Shown in pieces: positions 22,232 to 30,161 of a DNA stretch of 39,261 bases; position 1 is the first letter of the stretch, and each line of letters starts with the position of its first letter. The DNA lies in NCBI GenBank assembly GCA_016282415.1, contig JAEEKO010000073.1, forward strand, positions 1 through 39,261. Reading direction: 5' to 3'. Position numbers and translations under genes: made by a program. Source of the DNA: Caryophanales bacterium (GTDB taxonomy: Bacteria; Bacillota_I; Bacilli_A; RF39; UBA660). Under the pieces are notes generated by a model, which worked only from the letters and a program-made list of their open reading frames with translations, was not told the origin of the DNA and made no database searches.

Positions 22232-24136
22232 ATGGCAAAATATGATGAATCATCAATTAAGATATTGGAAGGACTTGAGGCAGTAAGAAAAAGACCTGGT
22301 ATGTATATCGGTTCTACCGATAAAAGAGGCCTTCATCATTTAATTTGGGAAATTGTCGATAATTCAATTGATGAAGTTATTAATGGTTATGGTAATTATA
22401 TTAAAATTAGTTTAAATAAAGACGGTAGTGTTACAGTTGCCGACTCTGGCCGTGGGGTTCCAATCGGAATGCATGAATCGGGTAAACCAACTCCAGAAGT
22501 TATTTATACGGTATTACATGCCGGTGGTAAATTCGAAGAAGGAAACTATAAAGTTTCTGGTGGTTTGCATGGTGTTGGTGGATCAGTAGTTAATGCTTTA
22601 AGTAAAAAAATGGATGTAACGATTTATCGTGAAGGCGTTATCAGTAATATTCGCTTCTGTGATGGTGGTAAAGTTGAAAGCCCTCTTAAAACGATTGGCA
22701 AAAGTAATAAGACTGGAACAACAGTAACATTCTTACCAGATCCAGAAATATTTAAAGTAACTAACTTTTCATACACAACTATTTGTGAAAGAATGCAAGA
22801 AAGTGCTTTTTTACTTTCTGGTTTAACTATTGATGTAATTGATGAAATTGATGGACGTTCTTCATCATTCCATTATGATAATGGTTTAGTTAACTTTGTT
22901 GAATATATTAATGAAGGTAAAAAAGCCTTGCATCAAGTATTATCATTTAGTGGTTTAAAACAAGGTATTGAAGTTGATATTGCAATGCAATACCAAGAAG
23001 GTTATAACGAAAATATTGTATCATTTGTTAACAACGTTAAAACTAGTGATGGTGGTAGCCATGAAGTTGGCTTTAAAACTGGTTTAACAAAAGCTTTCAA
23101 TGATTATGCTAAAAATAATAATTTATTAAAAGCTAAAGATGGTACTTTCGATGGTAGTGATGTTCGTGAAGGTTTAACCGCAATTATTAATTTACGTATT
23201 CCGGAAAATTTACTTCAATTTGAAGGACAAACTAAAGGTAAATTAGGAACTCCGGAAGCAAGAAGTATTACTGAAAGTATTGTTTATGAAAATATTAAAT
23301 TCTTTTTAGAAGAAAATAAAGAAATTGCTTTATCGGTAGTTGGTAAAGCTTCTAAATCAAAACTTGCACGTGAAGCAGCAAGAAAGGCAAGAGAAGCAGC
23401 AAGACAAGGAAAAGGTAAAGATAAAAAAGAGCATATTTTATCTGGTAAACTTGCTAAAGCTACTGGAAAAGATACAAATAAAATGGAATTATTCTTAGTT
23501 GAGGGTGATTCTGCCGGTGGTTCAGCTAAGACTGGACGTAACCGCGAAACCCAAGCCATTTTACCATTACGTGGTAAAGTATTAAATTGTGAAAAAGCCT
23601 CTGCTAATGATATTAATGCTAATGAAGAATTAAATACTTTAACTTATGCGATTGGCGCTGGTATTGGAGCAGAATTTAATCCTGAAGATAGTAATTATGG
23701 TAAAGTAATCATTATGACCGATGCCGATGATGATGGTGCTCATATTCAAATCTTGTTATTAACATTCTTCTATCGCTTTATGCGACCATTAATTGAAGCC
23801 GGAATGCTTTATATTGCTAATCCCCCTTTATATGCTTTAGATTTTGGTAAATATAAAGAATATGTTGCTACAGATGAAGATTTAGAAAAACGTAAAAAAG
23901 AAATTAAAGGAACATATAAAGTACAACGTTTCAAAGGTTTAGGTGAAATGGATGCTGAAGAATTATATGAAACAACTATGAATCCTGAAACCCGTAGTTT
24001 AATTAAAGTAAGTATCACTGATGCTGCTTTAGCTGAAAAACGTGTATCGGTTTTAATGGGTGATAAAGTTGAACCACGTAAAGAGTGGATTGAAGAAAAC
24101 GTTGACTTTAATACAGTAGATAATTTTAGGAGGTAA
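22232..24136 (+). CDS. parE: DNA topoisomerase IV subunit B
   Basis: A 634-residue type IIA topoisomerase ATPase subunit. The GHKL ATPase domain shows EGLEAVRKRPGMYIGSTD, EIVDNSIDE, GRGVPIGMH and the ATP lid SGGLHGVGGSVVNALS. The TOPRIM domain shows FLVEGDSAGGSAK and TDADDDGAHI. With ParC it separates linked daughter chromosomes. ParE rather than GyrB is supported by the parC partner 6 bases downstream and by KYDESSIKILEGLEAV. I chose ATG 22232 by Shine-Dalgarno; in-frame codons upstream lie in the promoter. Confidence 0.94.
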   Translation: MAKYDESSIKILEGLEAVRKRPGMYIGSTDKRGLHHLIWEIVDNSIDEVINGYGNYIKISLNKDGSVTVADSGRGVPIGMHESGKPTPEVIYTVLHAGGKFEEGNYKVSGGLHGVGGSVVNALSKKMDVTIYREGVISNIRFCDGGKVESPLKTIGKSNKTGTTVTFLPDPEIFKVTNFSYTTICERMQESAFLLSGLTIDVIDEIDGRSSSFHYDNGLVNFVEYINEGKKALHQVLSFSGLKQGIEVDIAMQYQEGYNENIVSFVNNVKTSDGGSHEVGFKTGLTKAFNDYAKNNNLLKAKDGTFDGSDVREGLTAIINLRIPENLLQFEGQTKGKLGTPEARSITESIVYENIKFFLEENKEIALSVVGKASKSKLAREAARKAREAARQGKGKDKKEHILSGKLAKATGKDTNKMELFLVEGDSAGGSAKTGRNRETQAILPLRGKVLNCEKASANDINANEELNTLTYAIGAGIGAEFNPEDSNYGKVIIMTDADDDGAHIQILLLTFFYRFMRPLIEAGMLYIANPPLYALDFGKYKEYVATDEDLEKRKKEIKGTYKVQRFKGLGEMDAEELYETTMNPETRSLIKVSITDAALAEKRVSVLMGDKVEPRKEWIEENVDFNTVDNFRR

Positions 24137-24141
24137 TTATA

Positions 24142-26658
24142 ATGGCAAAAAAAGAAACTAAGACAATTATTGAAAAAATATATGATTACACTCTTGAAGA
24201 TATCATGGGCGATCGTTTTGGTAGATACTCAAAAAGTATTATTCAAGATCGTGCCTTACCTGATGTTCGTGATGGTTTAAAACCAGTTCAAAGAAGAATT
24301 TTATATACTATGTGGGAAAATAAAAATACCTTTGATAAACCTTACCGTAAATGTGCTAAAGCGGTAGGAGATGTTATGGGTAAATATCATCCACATGGTG
24401 ATTCATCAATTTATGGGGCTATGATTTATATGTCTCAAAATTGGAAAATGCGTGAATTATTTATTGATATTCATGGTAATAATGGATCAATTGATGGTGA
24501 TGGACCAGCAGCTTATCGTTATACTGAAACAAGATTAACAAAGTTAGCTAATGTTATGTTAAAAGATATCGATCATGATGCTGTTGAAATGACTTTGAAC
24601 TATTCGGATGAAGATTTAGAACCAACTGTATTACCAGCTAATTTTCCCAACCTTTTAGTTAATGGTTCAACCGGAATTAGTGCTGGTTATGCAACCAATA
24701 TTCCACCACATAATTTAGAGGAAGTTATTGATGCAACAATTCATCGTATTGATAATCCTAATTGTCGTTTAGATACCATTTTAAATATTATTAAAGGACC
24801 AGATTTTCCTACTGGTGGTGTTGTTTTAGGACGCGCTGGTTTGATTCAAGCATATGAAACTGGTCGTGGCAAAATTACCGTTCGTGCTAAAACGGAAATT
24901 GTTAAAGAAAAAGGAAAAAATCAAATTATTATTCATGAAATTCCTTATGATGTCTTAAAAGAAGGATTACGTAAGAAAATTGAAGATATTAAGATTGATA
25001 AAAAAGTTGAAGGTATCCAAGATGTTCGTGATGAATCTGATAAAGCGCATTTAGCAAAGATTGTAATTGATTTAAAGAAAGAAGCAAATAGTGAGTTAAT
25101 ATTAAACTATTTATTAAAAAATACCGATTTACAAGTTAATTATAACTTTAACGTTGTTGCAATTTGTGATCGTCGCCCTAAACAATTAGGATTACTTGCA
25201 ATTTTAGATGCATTTATTGAACATCAAAAGAATGTTACATTACGTAAAACTAAATATCATTTAGATCATGCGTTAGAACGTTTAGAGATTGTTAATGGTT
25301 TATTAAAAGCAGTTGATATCTTAGATGAAATTATTAAAACTATTCGTAAGAGTTTAAATCGTAGTGATTCAATTAAAAACTTAATTGATAAATTTGAATT
25401 TACGGAACGTCAAGCAACTGCTATTGTTGATATGAAATTGTATCGCTTAAGTAATACGGATGTTGAACAATTAAAAGCTGAATTTGATAATTTAAATCGT
25501 ACAATTGAATTATTAAAGACTATTTTAAATGATGAAAATATCTTAAAGAAACAAATGAAAGCGGAATTAAGTGAAGTTAAAAAAGAATATAAATCACCAA
25601 GAAGAACAGAAATTAGTGATTTAAATGAAGATATTAAGCTTGATATGACTGAAATGATACCAAAAGAAAATGTTATGGTTTTTGTATCTAATGAAGGTTA
25701 TGTAAAACGTGTTTCAATAAAATCTTGTCAAGCTAATGAAGGTGAAGAAACTACACTTAAACCTGGTGATTTTATTATTGGTAAATATAACTGTAACACG
25801 CTTGATAAGTTATTATTATTTACTAATATGGGTAATTATTTATTTGTTCCAGTTCATGAAATATTTGAAGCTAAATATAAAGATTTAGGAAAACACATAA
25901 GTAATTTAATTTCATTGAGTCCAGATGAAAAAATTATTGGATCAATGATGTATCGTGATTCTAAAGAAAACTTAATTTTTGTTACGAAGTTAGGTATGAT
26001 TAAACGTGTTACTTTAAATGAATTTATGGTAAGTCGTTATTCTAAACCAATAACTTGTATGAAGTTAAAAGCTGATGATGAATTATTAAGTGTAACGGAA
26101 GATTTAGGTAATGTTTTATTAGTTAGTCATAATGGTTATTACTTACACTATAGCAGTAATGAAGTACCTATTGTTGGTAAAGTAGCTAGTGGGGTTAAAG
26201 GTATTAGTTTAAAAGATGATTATGTTGTAGCTGGTTTAACTTATAATGATAGTGATGAATACTTAAATATTGTTACGGATAAGAAAACAGCAAAACGTAT
26301 TAAACTTAGTGATTTAGATTTAATGAATCGTGCTAAACGTGGTGGTACATTAATCAAAAAAGTTAAATCTAATCCATATAATGTTTTAAATGCCTTTGTT
26401 ACTAAAACTCATGATATTTTATGTATTAAGTGTGTTAGTGAAATTGATGAAATTAAGAATAGTGATATTCCAATTATGGATTTAACTTCAACGGGATCAA
26501 CTATTTCTAAATATGATGTTGATTTAGCATTTATTAAAGCTAATGAGTATGTTTTTAAAAGCGATGATAAAAACGTTGTTGTTGAAGAAGAAGTAAAAGA
26601 AGAAGATGCCGTTGTTAATTTAACAATCGATGATTTCATTGATGATTTTAAATTATAG
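24142..26658 (+). CDS. parC: DNA topoisomerase IV subunit A
   Basis: An 838-residue breakage-reunion subunit. The N-terminal WHD has DGLKPVQRRILYTM, the quinolone region YHPHGDSSIYGAM and catalytic Tyr127 (AAYRYTE). The tower and coiled-coil gate follow, then a C-terminal beta-pinwheel from about residue 500 and an acidic tail. In the quinolone pocket Ser88 is kept, but residue 92, equivalent to E. coli Glu84, is Gly (codon 24415-24417). Loss of that acid is a known resistance change elsewhere. It overlaps nothing, with AGGAGG just before its ATG inside the parE end. A composite terminator/promoter follows. Confidence 0.94.
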   Translation: MAKKETKTIIEKIYDYTLEDIMGDRFGRYSKSIIQDRALPDVRDGLKPVQRRILYTMWENKNTFDKPYRKCAKAVGDVMGKYHPHGDSSIYGAMIYMSQNWKMRELFIDIHGNNGSIDGDGPAAYRYTETRLTKLANVMLKDIDHDAVEMTLNYSDEDLEPTVLPANFPNLLVNGSTGISAGYATNIPPHNLEEVIDATIHRIDNPNCRLDTILNIIKGPDFPTGGVVLGRAGLIQAYETGRGKITVRAKTEIVKEKGKNQIIIHEIPYDVLKEGLRKKIEDIKIDKKVEGIQDVRDESDKAHLAKIVIDLKKEANSELILNYLLKNTDLQVNYNFNVVAICDRRPKQLGLLAILDAFIEHQKNVTLRKTKYHLDHALERLEIVNGLLKAVDILDEIIKTIRKSLNRSDSIKNLIDKFEFTERQATAIVDMKLYRLSNTDVEQLKAEFDNLNRTIELLKTILNDENILKKQMKAELSEVKKEYKSPRRTEISDLNEDIKLDMTEMIPKENVMVFVSNEGYVKRVSIKSCQANEGEETTLKPGDFIIGKYNCNTLDKLLLFTNMGNYLFVPVHEIFEAKYKDLGKHISNLISLSPDEKIIGSMMYRDSKENLIFVTKLGMIKRVTLNEFMVSRYSKPITCMKLKADDELLSVTEDLGNVLLVSHNGYYLHYSSNEVPIVGKVASGVKGISLKDDYVVAGLTYNDSDEYLNIVTDKKTAKRIKLSDLDLMNRAKRGGTLIKKVKSNPYNVLNAFVTKTHDILCIKCVSEIDEIKNSDIPIMDLTSTGSTISKYDVDLAFIKANEYVFKSDDKNVVVEEEVKEEDAVVNLTIDDFIDDFKL

Positions 26659-26667
26659 GTAATTATT

Positions 26668-26704
26668 AAATCACTTACTAATATAATATAGTAGGTGATT
26701 TTTT
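26668..26704 (+). terminator. parC terminator with the ylbD promoter and Shine-Dalgarno built in
   Basis: A 13-bp stem (26668-26680 with 26689-26701, one G-T pair) and a run of six T. The 8-base loop holds TATAAT (26682-26687). The right arm holds AGGTGAT (26693-26699), 5 bases before the ylbD ATG. An mRNA starting from this -10 would lack the left arm and expose the ribosome site; parC read-through mRNA would hide it. Confidence 0.75.
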
Positions 26705-27061
26705 ATGGATAAAAAAGCAGAATTTAAGAAATTTGCTAGTGCCCATCCGGAATTAAATAAAGCTGTTAACAAAAAACAAGTTACATGGCAAGAGTTATAT
26801 CAGACATATGATATTTATGGTGCCGATTCTAATGTATGGGATGAATATTTAAAAAATGATGGTGTTGATATTAATCGGATTAAAGATTCTTTAAAAAATA
26901 TTGATTATGATAAATTACAAGAATCAATTACTAATGCTAAAAAAGCTTTAGGGGTAATTGGAACATTGATTGGTATGAAAACTACTGATGTTGCTAATAA
27001 TATTAATAATCCAGTAAACGCGAGTAAAGCCAGTAACATAAATAGTGTGTTTGAGGATTAA
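26705..27061 (+). CDS. ylbD: YlbD-like putative spore coat protein
   Basis: A 118-residue soluble helical protein. The N-terminal FKKFASAHPELNKAVNKKQV and TWQELYQTYDIYGADS followed by W match the YlbD family (FVKAHPEL ... TWQELYEEW). YlbD is annotated as a putative coat protein in B. subtilis with no defined activity. The C-terminus (LGVIGTLIGMKTTDVANNIN) is a moderately hydrophobic helix. The next gene is ylbE-like and 1 base apart, as in B. subtilis. Its promoter and Shine-Dalgarno are embedded in the parC terminator. Confidence 0.78.
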   Translation: MDKKAEFKKFASAHPELNKAVNKKQVTWQELYQTYDIYGADSNVWDEYLKNDGVDINRIKDSLKNIDYDKLQESITNAKKALGVIGTLIGMKTTDVANNINNPVNASKASNINSVFED

Positions 27062-27062
27062 T

Positions 27063-27278
27063 ATGGCACCATCAGTATTAATGGAATTAAAGCAAAATCC
27101 AAAATATTATAATTATTTATTATTAAATAGTAATTATTTAAAAGTTCTTAATCGTTATGGCTTTAAATTGTATAAAAAAATAATTGATGAACAATATCAT
27201 CTTACTGGTATGGATCGCGTTAACAAATTGGTAGATAAAGTAACGTTTATTAACAATGTTATAGAAAGTGTAAAGTAG
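27063..27278 (+). CDS. ylbE: YlbE-like small protein
   Basis: A 71-residue soluble helical protein. The LKQNPKYYNYLLLNSNYLKV opening and the later MDRVNKLVDKV helix fit the YlbE-like family (about 75-80 residues), and it follows ylbD as in B. subtilis. The sequence match alone is modest; synteny carries the call. ATG 27063 has GAGG upstream. No terminator follows, and the promoter of the next prepilin gene begins within 15 bases. Confidence 0.65.
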   Translation: MAPSVLMELKQNPKYYNYLLLNSNYLKVLNRYGFKLYKKIIDEQYHLTGMDRVNKLVDKVTFINNVIESVK

Positions 27279-27280
27279 TT

Positions 27281-27500
27281 AATATTTATTGTATTTTATC
27301 AAAAATTTGTTATAATAAAAGTATGATAGGAAGGGAATAAAGTAGGATGAGAAAGAGATTAAGCAAAAAAGGTTTTACATTAGTTGAATTATTAGCAGTT
27401 ATCGTAGTTCTTGCAATCTTAGTATTACTTGCAATGCCACGTGTTACATCAATGATGGAAAAGAGTAGAGTAAATTCATTTGCAGTTGAAGCAAACGAAA
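27281..27500 (+). repeat. Direct repeat copy 1: prepilin promoter plus signal region
   Basis: This block of about 220 bases recurs 701 bases downstream at 27982-28201. It spans the -35/-10 region, the leader and the first ~50 codons. Bases 27365-27483 match 28066-28184 without a mismatch (119 bases). The copies differ at scattered sites in the leader and diverge sharply after the EANEI codons. Confidence 0.85.
27289..27316 (+). promoter_or_regulatory. Promoter of the first tandem prepilin gene
   Basis: TTGTAT (27289-27294), 16 bases, TATAAT (27311-27316) with an upstream TG (extended -10). The duplicated copy has TATAAT at 28012-28017. Confidence 0.6.
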
Positions 27501-27892
27501 TTGAAAAACTTGCAGAAACAGCATATAATGACAAAATATTAAATGGTGTTACTGGTCTTGGAACTACGCCATGCTTTACTGTTGATCAATTAATTTCTGA
27601 TGGATATCTTGATAAAGATAAAGGTGAAGTTCAAGGTGTTATCGTATTAGAAATTCCAGATGCAAGTGCTACTGATCAAAGTGTTAAAGCTCATATGTAT
27701 TTATCAAAAGATAAATATTTCATCAAAAATTTAACATCAAAAGCAAAAACTAATAACGTTAGTAAAGGTGCTAATAAAAAATACAGTGCTTGTTCTAGTA
27801 CTACAGCTGCAATTACTTGTACATCAGATGCTGGTGTTACTACTGTAAAATGTATTAACGGTACTACAGAGACAGCTATTCAAGGTTTATAA
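27347..27892 (+). CDS. Short prepilin-like protein A
   Basis: A 181-residue protein. Residues 1-9 (MRKRLSKKG) are the prepilin leader, with cleavage before Phe10. FTLVELLAVIVVLAILVLLA is the membrane/assembly helix, with Glu at +5. The head has PCFTVDQLISDGYLDKDKGE and GVIVLEI, then a Cys-rich ending (YSACSSTTAAITC ... VKC). There is no extra domain, so it could be a major pilin of the system. It is nearly identical to protein B over the first 50 residues and about half-identical after. It has its own promoter and terminator. Confidence 0.88.
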   Translation: MRKRLSKKGFTLVELLAVIVVLAILVLLAMPRVTSMMEKSRVNSFAVEANEIEKLAETAYNDKILNGVTGLGTTPCFTVDQLISDGYLDKDKGEVQGVIVLEIPDASATDQSVKAHMYLSKDKYFIKNLTSKAKTNNVSKGANKKYSACSSTTAAITCTSDAGVTTVKCINGTTETAIQGL

Positions 27893-27910
27893 TACATAGC
27901 ATTATAAATT

Positions 27911-27946
27911 AGTTAATATAATGGAAATATTATATTAACTTTTTTT
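27911..27946 (+). terminator. Terminator of prepilin A
   Basis: A 12-bp perfect stem, AGTTAATATAAT with ATTATATTAACT, has loop GGAAAT and six T. Confidence 0.9.
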
Positions 27947-27981
27947 ATGCCAATATAATGTTATATAAATGTAAAGTAAAT

Positions 27982-28201
27982 AATATTTGTTGTATTTTAT
28001 TAAAAATTTGTTATAATAAAAGTATGATAGGAGAGGAATAAAATATGATGGGAAAGAGATTCAATAAAAAAGGTTTTACATTAGTTGAATTATTAGCAGT
28101 TATCGTAGTTCTTGCAATCTTAGTATTACTTGCAATGCCACGTGTTACATCAATGATGGAAAAGAGTAGAGTAAATTCATTTGCGGTTGAAGCCAATGAA
28201 A
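27982..28201 (+). repeat. Direct repeat copy 2: prepilin promoter plus signal region
   Basis: The second copy of the block at 27281-27500, covering the promoter, leader and 5' coding part of prepilin B. Confidence 0.85.
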
Positions 28202-28584
28202 TTTTAAAAGTTGCTCAAACTGCTTATAATGATCATTTATTAAATGGTACAGATGATGGTACTATGCCTTGTTATACAGTTGATAAATTAATTGCTGATG
28301 GTTATCTAGATAAAGATAAAGGTGAAATTGTTGGTGCAATTGTATTAGAAATTCCTTCTGCAACTGCAACTAATCAAAATGTTATAACTCACATGTATTT
28401 ATCAAAAGGTGACTATTACATGAAAAATGTAATAACTAAAGCTAAAAGTTCTAATGTTGTAAAACTTTCAAATTTATATAGTGCTTGTACTGGTTCTGGT
28501 ACTGTTACTTGTACAGCTTCTGGAACAAATGCTGCTACAGTTAAATGTGGATCAACAACAATTAGTTCTTTACCAACTACATAG
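28045..28584 (+). CDS. Short prepilin-like protein B
   Basis: A 179-residue paralogue of protein A. The leader is MMGKRFNKKG (start at 28045 or the adjacent ATG 28048), cleaved before Phe. The membrane helix is identical to that of A. The head keeps the pattern PCYTVDKLIADGYLDKDKGE and GAIVLEI, with a Cys ending (YSACTGSGTVTC ... VKC). The gene arose by tandem duplication including the promoter; the 3' two-thirds have diverged. Separate terminators mean A and B can be expressed independently. No assembly genes are adjacent. Confidence 0.88.
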   Translation: MMGKRFNKKGFTLVELLAVIVVLAILVLLAMPRVTSMMEKSRVNSFAVEANEILKVAQTAYNDHLLNGTDDGTMPCYTVDKLIADGYLDKDKGEIVGAIVLEIPSATATNQNVITHMYLSKGDYYMKNVITKAKSSNVVKLSNLYSACTGSGTVTCTASGTNAATVKCGSTTISSLPTT

Positions 28585-28599
28585 GATTAAGAATATTAA

Positions 28600-28627
28600 A
28601 AAGAAGTTATTGTTAACTTCTTTTTTT
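28600..28627 (+). terminator. Terminator of prepilin B
   Basis: A 10-bp stem, AAAGAAGTTA with TAACTTCTTT, has a 4-base loop and a long T-run. Confidence 0.88.
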
Positions 28628-28689
28628 GTGACATTGATTTAAGAATAAAAAAATGCTATTATAAATAATAGAGAATGATAGGTGATAAC

Positions 28690-30102
28690 ATGAATAAAAA
28701 GGGTTTTACATTAGTTGAATTATTAGCAGTTATTGTGGTTTTAGCGATTCTTGCGCTTTTAGCTATTCCGCGTGTTATTTCGATTATGGAAAAATCTCGT
28801 GTTAGTGCTTTTACGGTTGAAGCTAATGAAATTATTAAATCTGCTCAAAATGCTTATGGTAGTAAAGTTTTGTCAGAGGAAGAAATGAATCATCCGGTGT
28901 GCTTTACGATCGACCAATTAATTAAAGGTGGTTATTTAGATAAAGATAAAGATGATGTTAAGGGTGTTATTGTTATTGATTTAATTCATGGTAGCGATAT
29001 TGCTGATACTAATGAAGTTATTTATACTTATTTATCTAAAACGGATTTTTATATTAGAAAAAATGACGGTATTAAAAACAAGGTTGTAAATTCAGATGTC
29101 GTTAAAAGTAAAGGTGCGGCTATTTATAGTGACTGTACAACTACATGTACCGCAACTGATGGGGGAGTATCAGTTAAGTGTGGTGATACGGAAATTACTG
29201 GTATCGTTTCTAGTCCGGTAGAAGAAGCTTGTGATTACGAACGTAATCATGAATGGATTTTTAGTTATAAAGGTAGTATTGATGAATTTGAAGTACCTTG
29301 TGGGGGTTATTATAAATTAGAAGTATGGGGAGCTCAGGGTGGTTCTTATAGTGATACTTACCATGGCGGTTATGGTGGTTATGCTGTTGGTAGTATCCAT
29401 TTAACTAATACTGATAAACTTTATGTTGGTGTTGGTGGCAGAGGAACCCATGTTGGAAACTTTGTTACTGGTGATGGTGGTTATAATGGTGGTGGTGCTG
29501 TTACTGGTTCATGGTCGGATCAAAATGAACGTCGTTCAACTGGTGGTGGTGCAACACATATTGCTTTAAATAATAATTTAGGAGAATTAAAGCATTATTC
29601 TGATCATCAAAGTGATGTTTTAATTGTTGCTGGTGGTGGCGGTGGTGGTCATGCTAATCAAGTAATGATCACTAGTAGTTATTATACTGGCGGATTTGGT
29701 GTTGGTGGTTCGGGTGGTGGAACTACTGGCGGTATGGCTTTAGGTCAACAATATGATGATCCAGTAACGGCACGTGGTGGTTGGCAAGAACAAACACCAA
29801 GTGAAACTCGTGGTAGTTTTGGTCAGGGCGGTCAAGCTCAAATAGGAGAAACTAATTATGGTATTTATGATGGTGCCGGTGCAGGTTGGTATGGTGGTGA
29901 GCGTAGTTGGCGTGCTTCCGGCGGTGGATCAGGGCATTTATCAACTAGTTTAATCAATGGTCATATGTCATGCTTTAATTGTATGGAAACTGAAGATAGT
30001 GTAACTACTAATGTTAATAGTGCAAATGCTACTGCAACTTCTGGGGTTCCTAAAAAAGATGATGGATATGCAAAAATCACTTATTTAGGTGGCCATTTGT
30101 AA
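28690..30102 (+). CDS. Prepilin-like protein with one glycine-rich domain
   Basis: A 470-residue protein. The leader is only MNKKG, then FTLVELLAVIVVLAILALLA. The head follows the family plan (VCFTIDQLIKGGYLDKDKDD, GVIVIDL) and ends in the Cys cluster CTTTCTATDGGVSVKC. From about residue 190 comes one ALK-type glycine-rich domain (WIFSYKGSIDEFEVPCGGYY, KLEVWGAQGG ... GYAKITYLGG). It equals the 778-residue protein minus the N-terminal extension and one domain. ATG 28690 has AGGTGAT 3 bases upstream; a TATAAA -10 is at 28660-28665. The codons after the signal differ from A and B, so it is an older paralogue. Confidence 0.87.
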   Translation: MNKKGFTLVELLAVIVVLAILALLAIPRVISIMEKSRVSAFTVEANEIIKSAQNAYGSKVLSEEEMNHPVCFTIDQLIKGGYLDKDKDDVKGVIVIDLIHGSDIADTNEVIYTYLSKTDFYIRKNDGIKNKVVNSDVVKSKGAAIYSDCTTTCTATDGGVSVKCGDTEITGIVSSPVEEACDYERNHEWIFSYKGSIDEFEVPCGGYYKLEVWGAQGGSYSDTYHGGYGGYAVGSIHLTNTDKLYVGVGGRGTHVGNFVTGDGGYNGGGAVTGSWSDQNERRSTGGGATHIALNNNLGELKHYSDHQSDVLIVAGGGGGGHANQVMITSSYYTGGFGVGGSGGGTTGGMALGQQYDDPVTARGGWQEQTPSETRGSFGQGGQAQIGETNYGIYDGAGAGWYGGERSWRASGGGSGHLSTSLINGHMSCFNCMETEDSVTTNVNSANATATSGVPKKDDGYAKITYLGGHL

Positions 30103-30130
30103 AAATTCAAGTTAACTTGAATTTTTTTTT
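30101..30130 (+). terminator. Terminator of the glycine-rich prepilin gene
   Basis: A 26-base perfect palindrome centred between 30113 and 30114 (TTCAAGTTAACTTGAA core) followed by T. It overlaps the stop codon and supplies the -35 of nfo in its right arm. Confidence 0.85.
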
Positions 30131-30157
30131 GGTTTTCTTTATAATTGAATTGGTGAT
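30117..30157 (+). promoter_or_regulatory. nfo promoter abutting its Shine-Dalgarno
   Basis: TTGAAT (30117-30122, inside the preceding terminator), 17 bases, TATAAT (30140-30145), 6 bases, GGTGAT (30152-30157), 4 bases, ATG at 30162. The predicted +1 is the first G of GGTGAT. Confidence 0.65.
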
Positions 30158-30161
30158 AGCG

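Noticed and set aside
22232..26658. gyrB-gyrA instead of parE-parC
   Set aside because: Tight parE-parC pairing, the ParE-type N-terminus and the C-terminal domain of the A subunit favour topoisomerase IV; no GyrA-box (QxxGGxG) is visible.
16606..30102. ComG competence pseudopilin operon
   Set aside because: The prepilin genes are separate units with their own terminators, lack comGA/comGB-like neighbours and carry large adhesive domains.
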